Of a stretch of DNA of 64,000 nucleotides, positions 22,965-35,129 are shown in pieces. Below the pieces are notes generated by a model. It searched no databases and was not told the origin of the DNA. It was given only the letters and a program-made list of their open reading frames with translations. Each line of letters starts with the position of its first letter. Position 1 is the stretch's first letter. The translations under genes and the position numbers were made by a program. The stretch spans positions 1,404,576 through 1,468,575 of the forward strand of contig JAJVDF010000194.1 in the NCBI GenBank assembly GCA_022410635.1. Reading direction: 5' to 3'. This stretch comes from Tretioscincus oriximinensis (Eukaryota; Chordata; Lepidosauria; Squamata; Gymnophthalmidae).

Positions 22965-23235
22965 ACCACATTTATTTATATATATATATACTGCTCAAAA
23001 CAATTAAGGGTACACGTTAACATAACACTGTAACACTAAGTGTTCCCTTAATTGTTTTGAACAGTATATTTATACCCCACCCTATACCCAAAAATATCAG
23101 GGTAGCAACAATAAAAAAAACAATACAAATTCGATACTTTACAAAACTGTGTAAAACAGTCTGTACAAGAAGAGAAATAACATTTCTTCAACCAAAGGCC
23201 AGGTGGAAGAGGTGCGTTTCTAATGCTACCACTGA
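22965..23235 (-). mobile_element. L2-like 3' tail, split by a small Tc1-like element
   Basis: Minus-strand reading gives 'gctaccctgatatttttggg…ggtataaa', an L2-type 3' end with A+T-rich tail. The tail is interrupted by the 74-bp inverted-repeat element at 22,991-23,064. Confidence 0.5.
22991..23064. mobile_element. Tc1/mariner-like MITE (74 bp)
   Basis: Near-perfect 25-bp inverted ends (22,991-23,015, starting CTGCTCAAAACAATTAAGGG; 23,040-23,064, ending GAACAG) are separated by 24 bp and flanked by TA dinucleotides, the usual Tc1/mariner target duplication. The termini resemble those of Tc1-type transposons known from fish and reptiles. There is no coding capacity. Confidence 0.85.
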
Positions 23236-23289
23236 TGAATTATGTGAGGAAAATCCCCATAATCATGCTATTATAGCTTAGGGGGTGGG

Positions 23290-23480
23290 GGACTAAGAAC
23301 ATAAGAACATAAGAGGAGCCTTGCTGAATCAGGCTAGAGACAATCTAGTCAAGCCTTCTGTCTCACACAGAGGCCCACCAACTGCATCTGGACAATCTGG
23401 AACAGAAGAAAACAAAATCTTCACCTGTTCTGGATGCCCTACAAATGGTAGTTCAAGAATAATGTCTTTGATCCATCTAG
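23290..23480 (-). mobile_element. CR1-like LINE 3' end (degraded)
   Basis: The tail repeats 'aagaacataagaacataaga' and the next block ('gaatcaggctagagacaatc', 'ctgtctcacacagaggccc') match the minus-strand copies at 50.0 and 57.5 kb. Confidence 0.7.
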
Positions 23481-24482
23481 ATGCATCGTCATTTAGACTT
23501 AGCTTGGAAGTTGCTTCTATGGACTGTCTCTGGGGACATGTCACTTTCAGTGGCATAAGTATTTGGAGATGAAAGGGTTAAAAGATCTATGTAGGATGGG
23601 TGTTCTTGCAATTCTAACATGCTGCAGCAGGTGAAATGATGACGTGGAAACACCTGACAGTATCATGCAAAGAATACTTTGGTAGAGTCACTCGCACCCA
23701 GGCGCCCTCTCCTATGCTATGGGGACACAAGCAGAAAGAAGACGAGCTGCAAATAGCCATTTATAATGTTTCCTTTTCAGCCTGTTTTTGATTCAATAAG
23801 GAAAATGCACCCATTAAGCATTTGCTATATTTCCTTTTTATATTTTAGTTACTAAAAGCAAGATTGGTCTGCAAATTCCTGTTAGCAAGGGAACAAAACG
23901 GCATTCCTGAGGAAAGGCAAATAGATCGCCTCTTATTTCCGGATGCAGCATCTATAGTTTATGGTACGTTTAGTTGCTACATTCAAATAATTCAAGTCAT
24001 CTCTGTTAAACCTCTTAGTAGAACCACTGGTATAGAGCCTTCATTCCATCTTCATTAGGTCTTAAGGAAACAATCCACTGGTAAAATCTTTAAACAATTG
24101 TTGCTTAATAGGAGTGTTTCAAGGTGAGAGAGCAAGAGATGGAGCCATTTTCCTTTGACTCTTCATCACTTGAGTTCAGCGCTTACAGCTAAGCAATAAT
24201 GAGGTCAGAATCTATTGTGTTGATACTTAAGAACAGAAACAGTAGCTATCCATGTATAATTGGATATCAGTAGGTCTGAGCCGTAAAATAATAACAGCAT
24301 GACTTTTCATTCTCTTTTTTTCTAATCTATTAATAATATTAGTGTAGCAGATTGAAGATACTTCTGTGAGTGACTTTGCTCCCTTCTCTCTTGCCACTGC
24401 CCCCTTCCTCCACCCTCTGTGTCTCTGCTTCCCTCTCTTCTCTGTCACCCATTCCATATTGCCACTTCTCCCATGCTCCCTG
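23481..24482. other. Unassigned sequence
   Basis: No supported gene. The C/T-rich run just before 24,480 produces spurious frames on both strands. Confidence 0.45.
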
Positions 24483-24753
24483 TGTGGCGACCCCTAATGA
24501 GGGCCCCTCTGTCAACTTGATACACCACAAGTCTAACTCGACAGAAAGGCCTCTAGCCCTGGTCAGCTTCCCTTTTATTTGCTGACCCGCCGGCTATTCA
24601 AGGCCCCATTGGCTGGCTCCTCCAGCCATGCCTCCTCCCAATCAGGGATTCAGGAAGCCATGCCCCTGCCCAGGCCTGCTCTTCTCCCCTCCCTCTGGGA
24701 TATCTGGTAAGTTTATAAAAGAAGTACAAACCTGTAAAATGGAGAACACCACA
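24483..24753 (-). mobile_element. Probable LTR, family A (about 270 bp)
   Basis: The minus strand begins TGTGGTGTTCTCCATTTTAC and ends …GTCGCCACA. A TATA-like 'caaataaaaggg' precedes 'aagctgaccagggctagagg'. The sequence is clearly related to 20,724-21,412 and more weakly to 35.5-36.2 kb. It is shorter than the other two, perhaps internally deleted. Confidence 0.5.
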
Positions 24754-25419
24754 ACTTGTCATCTTTTCCCACTAAGCACTTCTGGTCTCCTGTTCTTCCC
24801 TTAACATGTTTGCTGCATGCATGGTACAATGATAATCATGCATGGTGACGCATGGTGCCACTACCTTGTTGCTTTTGGCAGCTCCCTGGGCAGAAGGACT
24901 TGGAAGCATTTCCCCTCATTCAGTCATGTTAAGAAAGAAATAAACATAGTGCGTGGTAACAATAGTACCTACAGCACACGCATGGGTGCATGGGTGCTAA
25001 TAGCAATGCTCCAAGCTCTATTGATCTATAAAGTCCAACTCCAGAACTCAGAACATTGGTATCGACAATACCTTTCTTATTAATGGTACAGACTAGAAGT
25101 TGCATCCATCTCTTCTGCCTGAATGTGTAGACTTCATGATTCACACAGTTTCATTAATTTTGTTTTGGAGTGAGTTCAAATAGGGTCTTTTTTTAATGCC
25201 CCATTTTTAAAAAATGTGTCAAAATCAGGCCTTTAAACAGTTAATCAAATAAAACTACTTCATTTTTCCAGACATCAATCTTTGTTCAGAGTTTGTCAAT
25301 ATATTCCTTTCAAACAAATTCCCATCACTGGCTTCTCACTTGCTTGATTTTCCATGACTTTGACTAATCACTCACCATGACTGAGTGAAAAAATAGTTCC
25401 CATTGTTATTAAAATGTGA
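24754..25419. other. Unassigned sequence
   Basis: No supported gene. Confidence 0.45.
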
Positions 25420-25545
25420 TTTATTTATTTATTTACTTACTTAGTTATATTCCATCTCAAGATGTTGGGTTAGAGCACAATAAAAAAAATCATAAAAAAC
25501 AAAACAATTTAAAATATTAAAACTAATAATATGAAGAAAGACAGG
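25420..25545 (-). mobile_element. L2-like LINE/SINE 3' tail (degraded)
   Basis: It begins on this strand with 'tttatttatttatttactta', followed by 'ttatattccatctcaagatg', the reverse of an L2-type '…gggatataa(ataaat)n' end. Confidence 0.35.
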
Positions 25546-26940
25546 CTTCAGGATGGAGTAAAACGATTTTAGAAATATTACATATATTTTTATAGTTTAA
25601 GATTTGCCTACTGTGCATTTCACTTCATATATCGATGTCAAAACCAAATCTGTGTACATGTATATTGCCTCCATATACTTACTTACTTACTGACATTGCT
25701 TCCAGACACATTCCATTTATTAACAGTAGCCTGAAGTATATATATTCGAATGAACTGGTTGGACACAACTGTATTTGATGCAAATTCCTTTCAAATTGAG
25801 TTGAACGATCAAAGTGCATCTGTATCAAATTTATGAAAATTAAACTATCCATATCTGTATCAAATCTCTGAAAATCCTTTGACATTCCAATGGAAGATGG
25901 TTCTTTTTAACTCATCTTTAGATTTCAATTCACATCATGCCCAAGCCGTCTTGCCGCAGAGATTATATAGTATGTCACAGGTTTCTCACCTCTGTAATAG
26001 AGATTTTAAAAGAACAGAAAGGTTTGTCATTCACATAATGTGAACATTTAATTAAAAGTTTTATATTCTTATTCAAACTCCCAGTCTTTTGCTGCTTTGG
26101 AGGGGAGTTATATAAGTACATAAGAAGACAAATAAATATGGTTTATATTGGGAAATAGTGCGTGTATGTCCTTATATATTAATGCTGTTTTTATTCCCAA
26201 TATGAACATTTTTCTCAGAATTTGAAATATATGATAGACTTTGAAGCTTCCTGCTCTGTTGCCTGTTCGTATGGGAAAATATCCAAATTAATAATTAGTA
26301 AGATACTGGAACAGGATTGGAAGCACATTGCTTGAACATTTTTATAAATATTTTTTTCTGTAAGCAAATAAGTATTTGTCCTTGTTGGCATGGAAGCACA
26401 CTTGTTTATGCAGTGTCTCCACGAGTCAATGATTCTGCAAAGTCAATTTGATTTTTAAAAAAATAATAAAGAAACTAAGGGGAAGATTAAATGGCCTTTT
26501 TTCTAAAATACCTGACACCAGTTACCTATTGTCATTACTAAGCAATTGTTGTTGTTATTCAGTACAATTTGCAATCATAGGCTGCAGGCGCACAAGAGTT
26601 TAAAAACCTCAATTGTGTTAAGTTCCAAAATGACTCGAAACCCAGCCCCAGGAAATGTAACTTGTTCGTTTCACAAACTAAAGAAAAAGGCTCTTTTCCA
26701 TGTGGACACAGGAATTGACAAAGTAAGGAAGTGATGTTCTGAGACACACTTACAGCAATTCTGCCTTCTGCAGTACTAAGCAGAAAGTATAATGCATAGA
26801 TTGAATCGTATGAGAGAATGAAAATGTTGATAATGATTACGATGGTGATGATGCTTATAAATGTTAAAAATACTATGGGTTTTTTTTTCAAATATTGACA
26901 AAATGGTGGCCCACATCTCATGATCATTAAAAAGAAGAAA
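25546..26940. other. Unassigned A+T-rich sequence
   Basis: No supported gene or classified repeat. The hydrophobic frames at 26,559-27,030 (minus) reflect T-rich sequence. Confidence 0.45.
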
Positions 26941-27122
26941 GAGGAAAATTGGCTTACATAACTTTCTGTTCTTCACAACAAACATCTTATGTAGTAGGTG
27001 GGGCTGGGAGAGCTCTAAGGAATAATTCACCCAAGATCACCCAGCTGGCTTCATGGAGGAGTGCAGAACTGAACTGGGAGACTTCCAGGTAAGAATCAGA
27101 CACTCTAACCATTACTCTAAGT
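26941..27122 (-). mobile_element. tRNA-derived SINE
   Basis: Reading the minus strand: 'atggttagagtgtc…' (A-box side), 'cccagttcagttctgcactc' (B-box side), 'ccagctgggtgatcttgggt', 'ctcccagccccacctac'. This is the body found at 28.3 and 52.7 kb. The 3' tail is missing or degraded. Confidence 0.75.
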
Positions 27123-27984
27123 GGATTATGACCAATACTGTACTCAGATACAGCAGAGTAGAAAAGAAAGAACTGAAAAAGTTTGAAAAATCAAGACCTA
27201 AAAATTGAAATTCAACTACTACAGCACAAACCAGCAGAAAGTAGTCCCAGTGGTTATCAAAGTACTGAATACATTCCTTAAAAATCTTGGGACTGCAATC
27301 CCTCATTGTGTGATATTAAGGCATGGGAGTAAATCAGGGCATGATTTGGGAAAAGAGTAAATACATGGTGGGGCGGTTCAGGGGGATCCAGATTATTGAT
27401 ATTCAAAGTGATAACTCTAGAACCTGTTACAGGTTTACTGCCGCTATAAACAATATAATCACCAAGAGAAGGGAGAAGGGAGAAAAAAAGAAAAAAGGGT
27501 AATTTTGCCCAAAACAGGTGAAAGGGAGAAGGTCCCGATTTCAGTACTGTAAATGTTTCTGAAAAACAATTTAATGAAAACAAAAATGTTTGTGTACTTT
27601 AATTTATCCTCTGTGTAACCTTTCTCTGGAAGACTGCAAATGTAAAATTGTTTGCTTACTCTCTATAATGTTATAAACAATACATGTAGATTACATTCAA
27701 GGTAGCTGGCGTGAATGAATAAAAATAGAACTTCATTCCCTTCCCGTGTTCATAAGGTTCACTCACATGGCACTGCACCTGAGACACGCACCTGAGTAAT
27801 TCACATGCTGCCACATTCTGCACTAGGATGTGGGTAGCATATTTGTATTCCAGGATGCAGCAAGTTTGTATTCCAATGTAGAAAGGGCCTCAATGATTGT
27901 TTAGCAAATTATTGGAGAGCTAGACTGATGGAGAACCACTCTAGCAGTTAACGTCCAACTGGATACTTTAACGTATAAATGGAC
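27123..27984. other. Unassigned sequence
   Basis: No supported gene. Confidence 0.45.
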
Positions 27985-28217
27985 GTTAATGTATAAATGG
28001 ATACTAGGATGGATGCCTGGATGTTGCCTCCGGGATGGAGCAACAAGCAGGACTCCTGAAATATCATTTGCAGGGAGTCATGACCAGGAGCATATTTTGC
28101 TTTCCTCTGTTCAGGCTGCCCAGGTGCATCTGGTGGGCCTCAGTGTGAGACAGAATGCTGGACTTGATGGGCTGTGGCCTGATCCAGTATGGCTCTTCTT
28201 ATGTTCTTATGTTCTAA
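27985..28217 (+). mobile_element. CR1-like LINE 3' end
   Basis: It reads 'ggatactaggatggatgcct … caggactcctgaaatatcat … gtgagacagaatgctggact … gatccagtatggctcttctt' and ends in the 8-bp tail 'tatgttcttatgttct'. It is closely related to the minus-strand copies at 50.0 and 57.7 kb. A SINE abuts its tail. Confidence 0.85.
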
Positions 28218-28418
28218 CTCTTATCTGGACATCTCCCAGTTCGATTCTGCACTCCTCCACAAAAGCAAGCTGGGTCATCTTGAACTAGTCGCCATTCTTT
28301 AGTGTTCTCCCAGCCCCACCTCCTTCACAAGGTATCTGATGTGAAGAGAAGAACAGAAATGCAAATTGCTTTGAGTCGCTTCGAGTTGAGAAAAGCGAGG
28401 TATAAAAACTAACTCTTC
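28218..28418 (+). mobile_element. tRNA-derived SINE, 5'-truncated, directly abutting a CR1-like tail
   Basis: It contains the B-box side ('cccagttcgattctgcac'), the body ('gcaagctgggtcatcttgaa', 'cccagccccacctccttcac') and the L2-like tail ('gctttgagtcgcttcgag…gaggtataaaaactaactc' + 'ttctt'). It lacks the A-box end, as if 5'-truncated on insertion at the CR1-like tail. Confidence 0.85.
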
Positions 28419-29620
28419 TTATAAAACAAATAGGATTGGAAAACAATTAACGTTCATCAGTTTTTTTCTTATAGGTTAGTGGTTCCCATAACCCAACACT
28501 GAAATTATGTAATATATTTCAGAATTATACAATGAGCAATTAAAACAAAGAGTTGCTTTAAAAATCTATTACATAAAAACATCAGGAATTAAATGGCCTT
28601 TTTAAAAAAAGCAATGCAGCTCTTTGTGTGGCGGCCCTAAACTTCCTGTGTCAGAGTAACAAGCAACAGAGAAAGGGGCAACCTAGTTCAAATTCAAATT
28701 AGTATCCACATTCTACTGGATGTTCTTATTAGGTATTCTAAGAATAATGCATTTCATTTCCATAATGAAATCTTTATAGGAATTCCAGATGCAGTCTAAT
28801 TCACTGTGAGGTAAATGAGGTATCTTGATACAGGAGATATGTTCAAAGTGTCTCAGTAACTGTAAGGTCTTGTCTTTTGAAGAGACTATGCATATTTCAT
28901 GCTTAATGTCTCTTCAGTGATGAGGAAGTCAACTTTCTAATGTTATTTTATTTTGCATTCATTTTTACTCTTTGAGATGATGAAATTCTTTAATTTGCAT
29001 TAAAGTACACTATTGCCTAAAGGAGTTTGAAGAGACCATACTTATGCCTAGAAATATACATGTTAGGTTGCATAATCTATCAGATAGAATTACTGGAGAT
29101 TCAGCCCACCGTAAATTCTAATCCTAAACAAGGATTTATGAATAAAGTTATTTTTGCACTTACTTTTTGTTTAGTCTGTAGTGTAGACTGTGAAATAGGT
29201 TCTGCGTTATATGACTAGTAGCTATTATTTTTACTTGAATGCCACTTAAAGTTTTACTAAGCTTTTTACTATATTCCTGTGTGGGCCACTGCAGAAGACC
29301 ATTTTTGTTACTGGTCAAAACATATCTGACTCTATTCATTCAAGTAATCCTGTGGATGTTTGTCCTGCACATTATGTGGCTATTCTTTTATATCTTCATA
29401 TTGTTTTATCTCTGTTTGGTTAAAGGTTTGTTTATGTTTGCGACAGGAGAAAGNTAAGTAGGGTATAGATAGCCAGTGACTGTTTTCACAATATAATGCA
29501 ATTGCAGTTTTTTTCACCTCCATGTGTCTGCAGTCTTTGCCATTTGCTTTGAGTCCTGTTAGTGTTTTCCTTGTTTGTTTTCTTTTGGTGGGATTTTCGT
29601 GCTCTACTAAAGTGATGCTT
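28419..29620. other. Unassigned sequence
   Basis: No supported gene. A segment near 29,400-29,540 ('gacaggagaaag…') weakly resembles one near 51,690-51,800 and may be an old unclassified repeat. Confidence 0.4.
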
Positions 29621-29624
29621 ACAT

Positions 29625-29676
29625 TCAGCAGGGGATTAGATTCAATTCCCTTGGATGTTCCTTCTCATTCTATGAC
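29625..29676 (+). mobile_element. CR1 LINE extreme 3' end (fragment)
   Basis: The string 'ggggattagattcaattccc' followed by 'ttggatgttccttctcattc' and 'tatgact' follows the CR1 3' end ('ggcttggactcaatggccct…cttccaactctatgat'). Confidence 0.5.
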
Positions 29677-29689
29677 TGAGGCTAAGTGC

Positions 29690-29975
29690 ACGCCACAACT
29701 TGCTACAATGTCATAATTTGGGACATAGCAACCATGTGTCCCTGCACACCAAACATGTATATTCCATGGCCAATGCCCCAGTTTCATAACATCACTCATT
29801 GATCTTGACAGCCAACAGAAACAACTGCTGTTTTCTTCATTTTTTTATCATCTCACGTATAATTTGTGTACGTGNACACCGTTGCGGGAATACAGGGGTT
29901 CTCCAGAAAAATGCCTGAATATCTGAGCAATGGTTTATTCCAGAAAAAAAGGCATTTAATGTGGGTCGACTACTG
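29690..29975 (+). repeat. Unclassified interspersed repeat (copy 1)
   Basis: About 280 bp is similar, on the opposite strand, to 35,130-35,445. Shared blocks include 'ccctgcacaccaaacatgta', 'tttatcatctcac', 'ggggttctc' and 'tgcctgaatatctgagcaat'. No family was recognised. Confidence 0.7.
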
Positions 29976-31379
29976 AAAAACACTTAGCACTTGTGCACTT
30001 GACGTTCTGATTGTGCTACGAACAAGGTACAAAAACATCGAGTGCATTTGGCCTGTATTATAATCTAGATCAAGGACCCCTTGAATTGGAATGCCAATGG
30101 ACCTAATTGAATAGATTTATTGTTGAACCAGAAGCCTGCCCACCCCAATCTAGAACAGAAATTATTTTTCTGGGTTACCAGGGTATGCTTCAGCATTGCA
30201 CTAAAGCATGCCACCAAAATGGCCCCCCTGGGAGTTCCAAGGTAAAGAACTTTAATTTTTTATACTCAAATTTCTTATCTTCAGAGNCTTTGAGGGTCCA
30301 ATTCTAGTATAGGAGCTAGTCAGATGGTGCTATTCCAGTTTATTACATTCTGCCTTCTAAACCAGCAGGCCAACTGGTCCAGATTCAATGATCCAAATCT
30401 TAGCCTCTGACTACAGAAAGATCATAAGATTATGATTTTTGTCGATATTGTATCTGATTTATCAATAACTAAATGAAGATGGGTTTTTTGTTATTCCTAG
30501 AAGCATTGGCTTTCAACTTGTAAATCACAGTACTTTGCACTTTGAACTAATATTCTTGTTTTTCAGACACAATGCAGTTCAATTATATTTTCAGTATTTT
30601 CTACATNTTTTCCAGCCTTATATTTTGAATGGTTCCTCAAAACTGGTCAGTTGGATTTTTAATGTGAGTTTCAGTATAATACTGCTGCAGTTTTATCATG
30701 GTAGCTCTTTTATTCAGTGCATTTTTATTGCTCAAACTAATGAGATGTTTTACTATGCTATTTATTTGTGTATTACATAATCTGTATTTGTTGTCCCTTC
30801 TGATCATTTCAAATATTTGCTTTCCTGGCATTTGTTTGCATGCCTTGATATTGGACTACACATAATGTACCTTCTGTTTCTTTTCCTGGATGAAGTAATG
30901 TTTCTGAAGGCATTTCTGCTCTCTCTTTTTTTNAAAAAAAATCTACCTTTCATTCAGTATTTATCAAACTGCTGTTTCCTTTTTCAGGAGATTTCACAGA
31001 TTTTGGGAGGAGCATCATTTTTATTTCTATCAGAAAAATAATAGTTTCATAATATTTTGGATTCATCACTGTAACTATTAATCCTTTTTTGCTTCCCTAT
31101 CCACTCTGTCTGATGTAATCACCTTAATAGCTTTCCTCTTACGCTGCAGTTTATTTTATTTACTTATGAACAGATTTAACCCAATCGCACTCAATGTAGC
31201 ATCAACAGTAGTAGGAGTTTGGGAAGGGGAAGCTGTTATGCTCAACCTTTCTGTCGTCAATTAGGCAGTACCAAAAAGACAGTCTCTGTACCACACATTA
31301 AAGCAGAATGTGGAATGGAGACCACACATTCCAATTGCAACTCTTCCATCTGGCCTTTGACTGAAGAAATTTCATTTGT
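29976..31379. other. Unassigned A+T-rich sequence
   Basis: No supported gene. A T-run/A-run boundary with an N lies near 30,933. Confidence 0.45.
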
Positions 31380-31496
31380 CCCCACTTTTAAATATTGTTT
31401 TATACTATTTTTAACTGATATTTTACTGTGGGCCGCCCTGAGACCTTCAGGTGTAGGGTGGGATATAAGTGTAAATAAATAACTAAATAATAAAAG
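31380..31496 (+). mobile_element. L2-like LINE 3' end
   Basis: It ends 'gggccgccctgagaccttca' then 'ggtgggatataagtg' and an A+T tail with TAAATAA units, the recognisable L2-type terminus. Only the last ~115 bp is recognisable. Confidence 0.7.
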
Positions 31497-32159
31497 ATGG
31501 AGTCTCATTCAGATGATGAATTTTCTGAATTGCATCACTGATAGACCTTGACATTAAAGCTTNCTGCTGGACCAGCTAGGTCTGTTCCAGAATATAGAGG
31601 TGTACAGAAGANATGTCTCCATGTTTAGAACAGATGCAGCTTACTGGTGCACCAAAACATACCATCTAAAGGGGTTTTCATGGACCAAAATCAAGAATTT
31701 TCATTCCTTTTACAGCTTTAGGGGTCAGCACAAGGATTGTTTTTGCTTGGTGTTGAATGAATTGTGTCGTTCCAGTTCAAAGTGATCTATCATGAACCAG
31801 CCAGAGCTCAAATGGTATATCACTCATCATGAAATTAGTCAAACATGTGTAACAGCATATAATTGTGTCCATACCATGGCAGTGAAGATTTCAAAGAAAG
31901 CTCAGTTTGTAGTCTCCATTGCATTCTCAAGTAACACCCATAATAATGCAGAGTGGGAAGGAACTGTTGTCATTTGTTCCACTAATCCCCCAGTATCATT
32001 GTGATGATGGGGTGGAGCCTCTTATGAATACAGCTGAGCCCCTGAGACAGTCATGATATCTTCTCAGTCCCCCACCCCTGCTCACATATATTACTTCTCA
32101 ACATCTAAATCTTTGGGGTTTTGTCTTTACCCACCTGCCCNTTTAAATATCCCCAGCCA
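31497..32159. other. Unassigned sequence
   Basis: No supported gene. It precedes the Penelope-like copy and may include unrecognised upstream element sequence. Confidence 0.4.
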
Positions 32160-32830
32160 GAATTAGAGGGACTTTTACATGCTCATCTTCTAATGTGGTG
32201 TATTCCATTTTCTGCCAACAATGCCCTTCTGCACTCTACATTGGGCAAACAGGGCAANCCCNTCGCCAGAGAATAAATGGACACAAATCAGATATTTGAA
32301 ATGGAANCACACAGAAACCAGTTGCTGAACATTTCAACCTTCCAGGACATTCTCTCTCAGACCTCAGGACTGCAGTTCTTGAACAAAGAAACTACAAAGG
32401 AAGATTTGAAAGAGAAGCATCAGAACTTGATACATTCACAAGTTCCAGGCCATCAGCAAAGGACTTAACAGAGACAATGGTTTCCTGGCCAACTATACAT
32501 TCTTATGAAACCTGTTAAGTACTTGATTGCTTCTCTACTAGACATTGCCCCTTGTGGCNCCAGGCACTTTTTCACACAAGGAGATTAGTTCCTGCTATTC
32601 ACCTGTTTTTCTACCTGCAATTCAACACCTCCCTACAGTTGCATATGCTTTGTCTTCTCCCATAGACATTTCCCTATAAATACCTGACCCTGACATTAGT
32701 CCCTCAGCATCTGAAGAAGTAGACGTGTCTACAAAAGCTTATGCCAACCACTTTTCTCAAGTTAGTCTCAAAGTGCTGCTAGCTCCTTTGCTGGACTTTC
32801 TGCTAGACTAACACGGCTATTTCTCTGAAA
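32160..32830 (+). mobile_element. Penelope-like element, 3' part in normal order
   Basis: A GIY-YIG coding remnant (32,166-32,490) is followed by a ~200-bp spacer and the tail 'gcatctgaagaagtagacgt … acacggctatttctctgaaa'. This copy shows how the two parts are normally arranged and serves as reference for the inverted copies at 14.2, 16.6, 44.1 and 51.3 kb. The reverse transcriptase is absent (5' truncation). Confidence 0.82.
32166..32490 (+). pseudogene. Penelope-like GIY-YIG endonuclease domain (remnant)
   Basis: The frame from about 32,166 gives T-F-T-C-S-S-S-N-V-V-Y-S-I-F-C-Q-Q-C, then Y-I-G-Q-T-G-Q, then R-Q-R-I-N-G-H-K-S-D-I. This is the N-V-V-Y … C-x-x-C … Y-I-G-x-T … R … H arrangement of Penelope-type GIY-YIG nucleases. 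After a stop at about 32,299 the sense continues in shifted frames (V-A-E-H-F-N-L-P-G-H-S, then Y-K-G-R-F-E-R-E-A-S-E-L). At least one stop and two frameshifts make it non-functional. Three Ns fall inside, two of them next to the first motif. Confidence 0.8.
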
Positions 32831-33292
32831 TTGATTCCCAGCCAGAACCTAATTCTGTTGATATATGTGCATAGGCCCAAAGCCACCTGTAATATGTATA
32901 ATAACACCCTGCTGGTACTTTAACCAAAGCTTTAAATCTAGCTTCCCTTAGCATTGGAATGTAAATGGCACACAGACTTGAGGGAAGTTTTCAACAAGAA
33001 TGGAACTTTATTGTATAAACATACGAATAATATTTTTTTGAAAACTGTTTCTTTCAATCATTAGCAGTCTTGGGAACTGCTGGAAGCTAGATATCGGGCA
33101 AGGAGCCCAGAATCTGGTGCAACTCCAGTTTATCACACACGTGGAGAGCATGCACAATTTTTTTATGATGCCGCTTCCTGAGCACAAGAAAAAGTNATAT
33201 CACGCTGAAGAACATTGCTCCAGATGTAAATACTGGAAGTGACATCAAAATGGCTGCCCCCAGTGTAAGCAGAGTAGCCATTTGCTTTCTCT
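32831..33292. other. Unassigned sequence
   Basis: No supported gene. Confidence 0.45.
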
Positions 33293-33333
33293 TGTATCCC
33301 TGCCCAAGATCAAAGATCTTGGGCAGGGATACA
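33293..33333. repeat. Perfect 19-bp hairpin
   Basis: Arms 33,293-33,311 (tgtatccctgcccaagatc) and 33,315-33,333 are exact reverse complements separated by AAA. Confidence 0.97.
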
Positions 33334-34756
33334 CTATCACAGAGTTTGCATGAGACGCTCATGCTGCTCCCAACTCTGCTTTTTAATTTCAAAACAGACA
33401 CCTCATATCTTTGTATTCACTCCTCACCCTTCCTGCTGGAGTTTTCTGGATACAATAACTAAACTCTTAATTGGGTTTCTTTCACCTCCTGGCCTCTTTC
33501 AACAGAGAGCTGTTTCCCTTCTATTTTTAAGCAGTTATACACCAGACTTAAGTACACTTCCTTTTTACCTAAGTCATTACGGCAGTAGCACATTTAGGGA
33601 CAGGTAAGTATCTCCACTTAACCCTCCTGGCTCCCTACCTCAAGGTATCACTTTAGCTGCCTTTCCTCCAGCAAACTAAAGTCTTAACCCTCCTCTCTCT
33701 ACTTCCAAGCCCAACTCCCCTTTACTGGCAAAACCATCTCTCTTCTTCCGTCCCTCAGCCAACCTCCTAGCTCTCATTGCCTGCTCTTTTGATCACCCTT
33801 TCCATCAGGTGCCCACACCTCCTTACTGAGCTATTTCCTCCCACTCCCTCTGGAGTTTCTAACAAATTCCTACCAGTTACATGTGGTCATCACAATCACC
33901 TATGNAAAGTATATTTTCAGAATAACACTGATTGTCTTCTTGCTGATTGGAATGCTTTTGACAAAGTGTCTGGGTCACTTCCAGGTCACCATCTAGTAAT
34001 CGCCATTCTTGAGGCTGAGTGACATAGACAAGGTACTTGCAGTAGTTAGTCTTACAGAATATTGTGCCGGCATTAGCTCATCTTAGGTTATGAAAGCATG
34101 CCATGAGAGGGTGGCTGTGTGAATCCAGGGTGTCACAAAATCATTATGGCAAGCCGTGTTTATACAACTAGCNTTGAAAGAGATAGTGATGCAAACTTGT
34201 TCTAACCATCTCTCAATTGCAAAATCCACATTTTAGGCAAAACGTTAGCATAGAGACCATGTGAATACTGGAATTTTTGGAAGAAGTCTACTGTATGCAC
34301 ATATTAAAATCAGGATTAAGACCTGATTTGGTGACAGCAGAATTATAAACGTCCCTTTAACGGAAGACCTTCTCTTGCAAGACAGACAGGAGTTGTGGTC
34401 AATCCTACTTGATCTCTTATACTGTATTCTCATGGAGGTGAAAGAAGCAATTTTGAGAACTGTGAATTCAATTCCCTTTGTTGTTTGCTTCCATTTCCAC
34501 CTCAGTTTCATCATCCACACAATATTCACATTGGCTTCTGGAGTTAAAGATCACATTGCCTGGATAATCTGTTTTTAGAGTATCCTCTCTCCACGTTCCC
34601 TCCATCTTTTTATGTGCTCGAGTTTTGCACAAATCCATGAATACAAAGAATTAATAGTGATATACAGCTATTTAGTTTTACACAAAATTAGAATCCAACT
34701 AAACAAAACTCTTTAAGAACTGCTGTTGCCTCCTCAGAAGCACAGTGGTGGTGCAT
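33334..34756. other. Unassigned sequence
   Basis: No supported gene. C/T-rich around 33,650-33,850. Confidence 0.45.
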
Positions 34757-34937
34757 GGCAGCATTCACACAGAGATGCTCCCACTACACGCAAACTCCCT
34801 TCTGGCTATGTGTGGCTTTGTGAATGATGTATCATGAAAGTGCTCCCCTGTGGATAATAGGGGAAGTGCATGCACCCAGTGCAAAGCTACAAAGCTTTTG
34901 CTCTTATTTTTTCTCCTAGTGAGAATGCTGCCTTAGT
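34757..34937. mobile_element. hAT-like MITE (about 180 bp)
   Basis: The left end GGCAGCATTCACACAG and right end CTAGTGAGAATGCTGCCTTA are inverted repeats of the same type as the termini at 37,855-38,170. No coding content. Confidence 0.5.
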
Positions 34938-35129
34938 GATTTTTTGATATCACTGCTCATAATATTCTTTTGTATCACCTCTGGAATATAAGTGTGAGGG
35001 GCATAATATTGTGATGGTTTTGCTCCTTCCAGCACATGCCGTTTTTGGACTAATATTGATATCTATTAGTGATCCAATGCAAGGATAATATGCTTTTCTA
35101 CTTCATTCATATCGTAGTCAGGCTGTCCT

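Noticed and set aside
33293..33333. microRNA precursor
   Set aside because: A 3-base loop and 19-bp stem are too short, and the sequence is perfectly palindromic.
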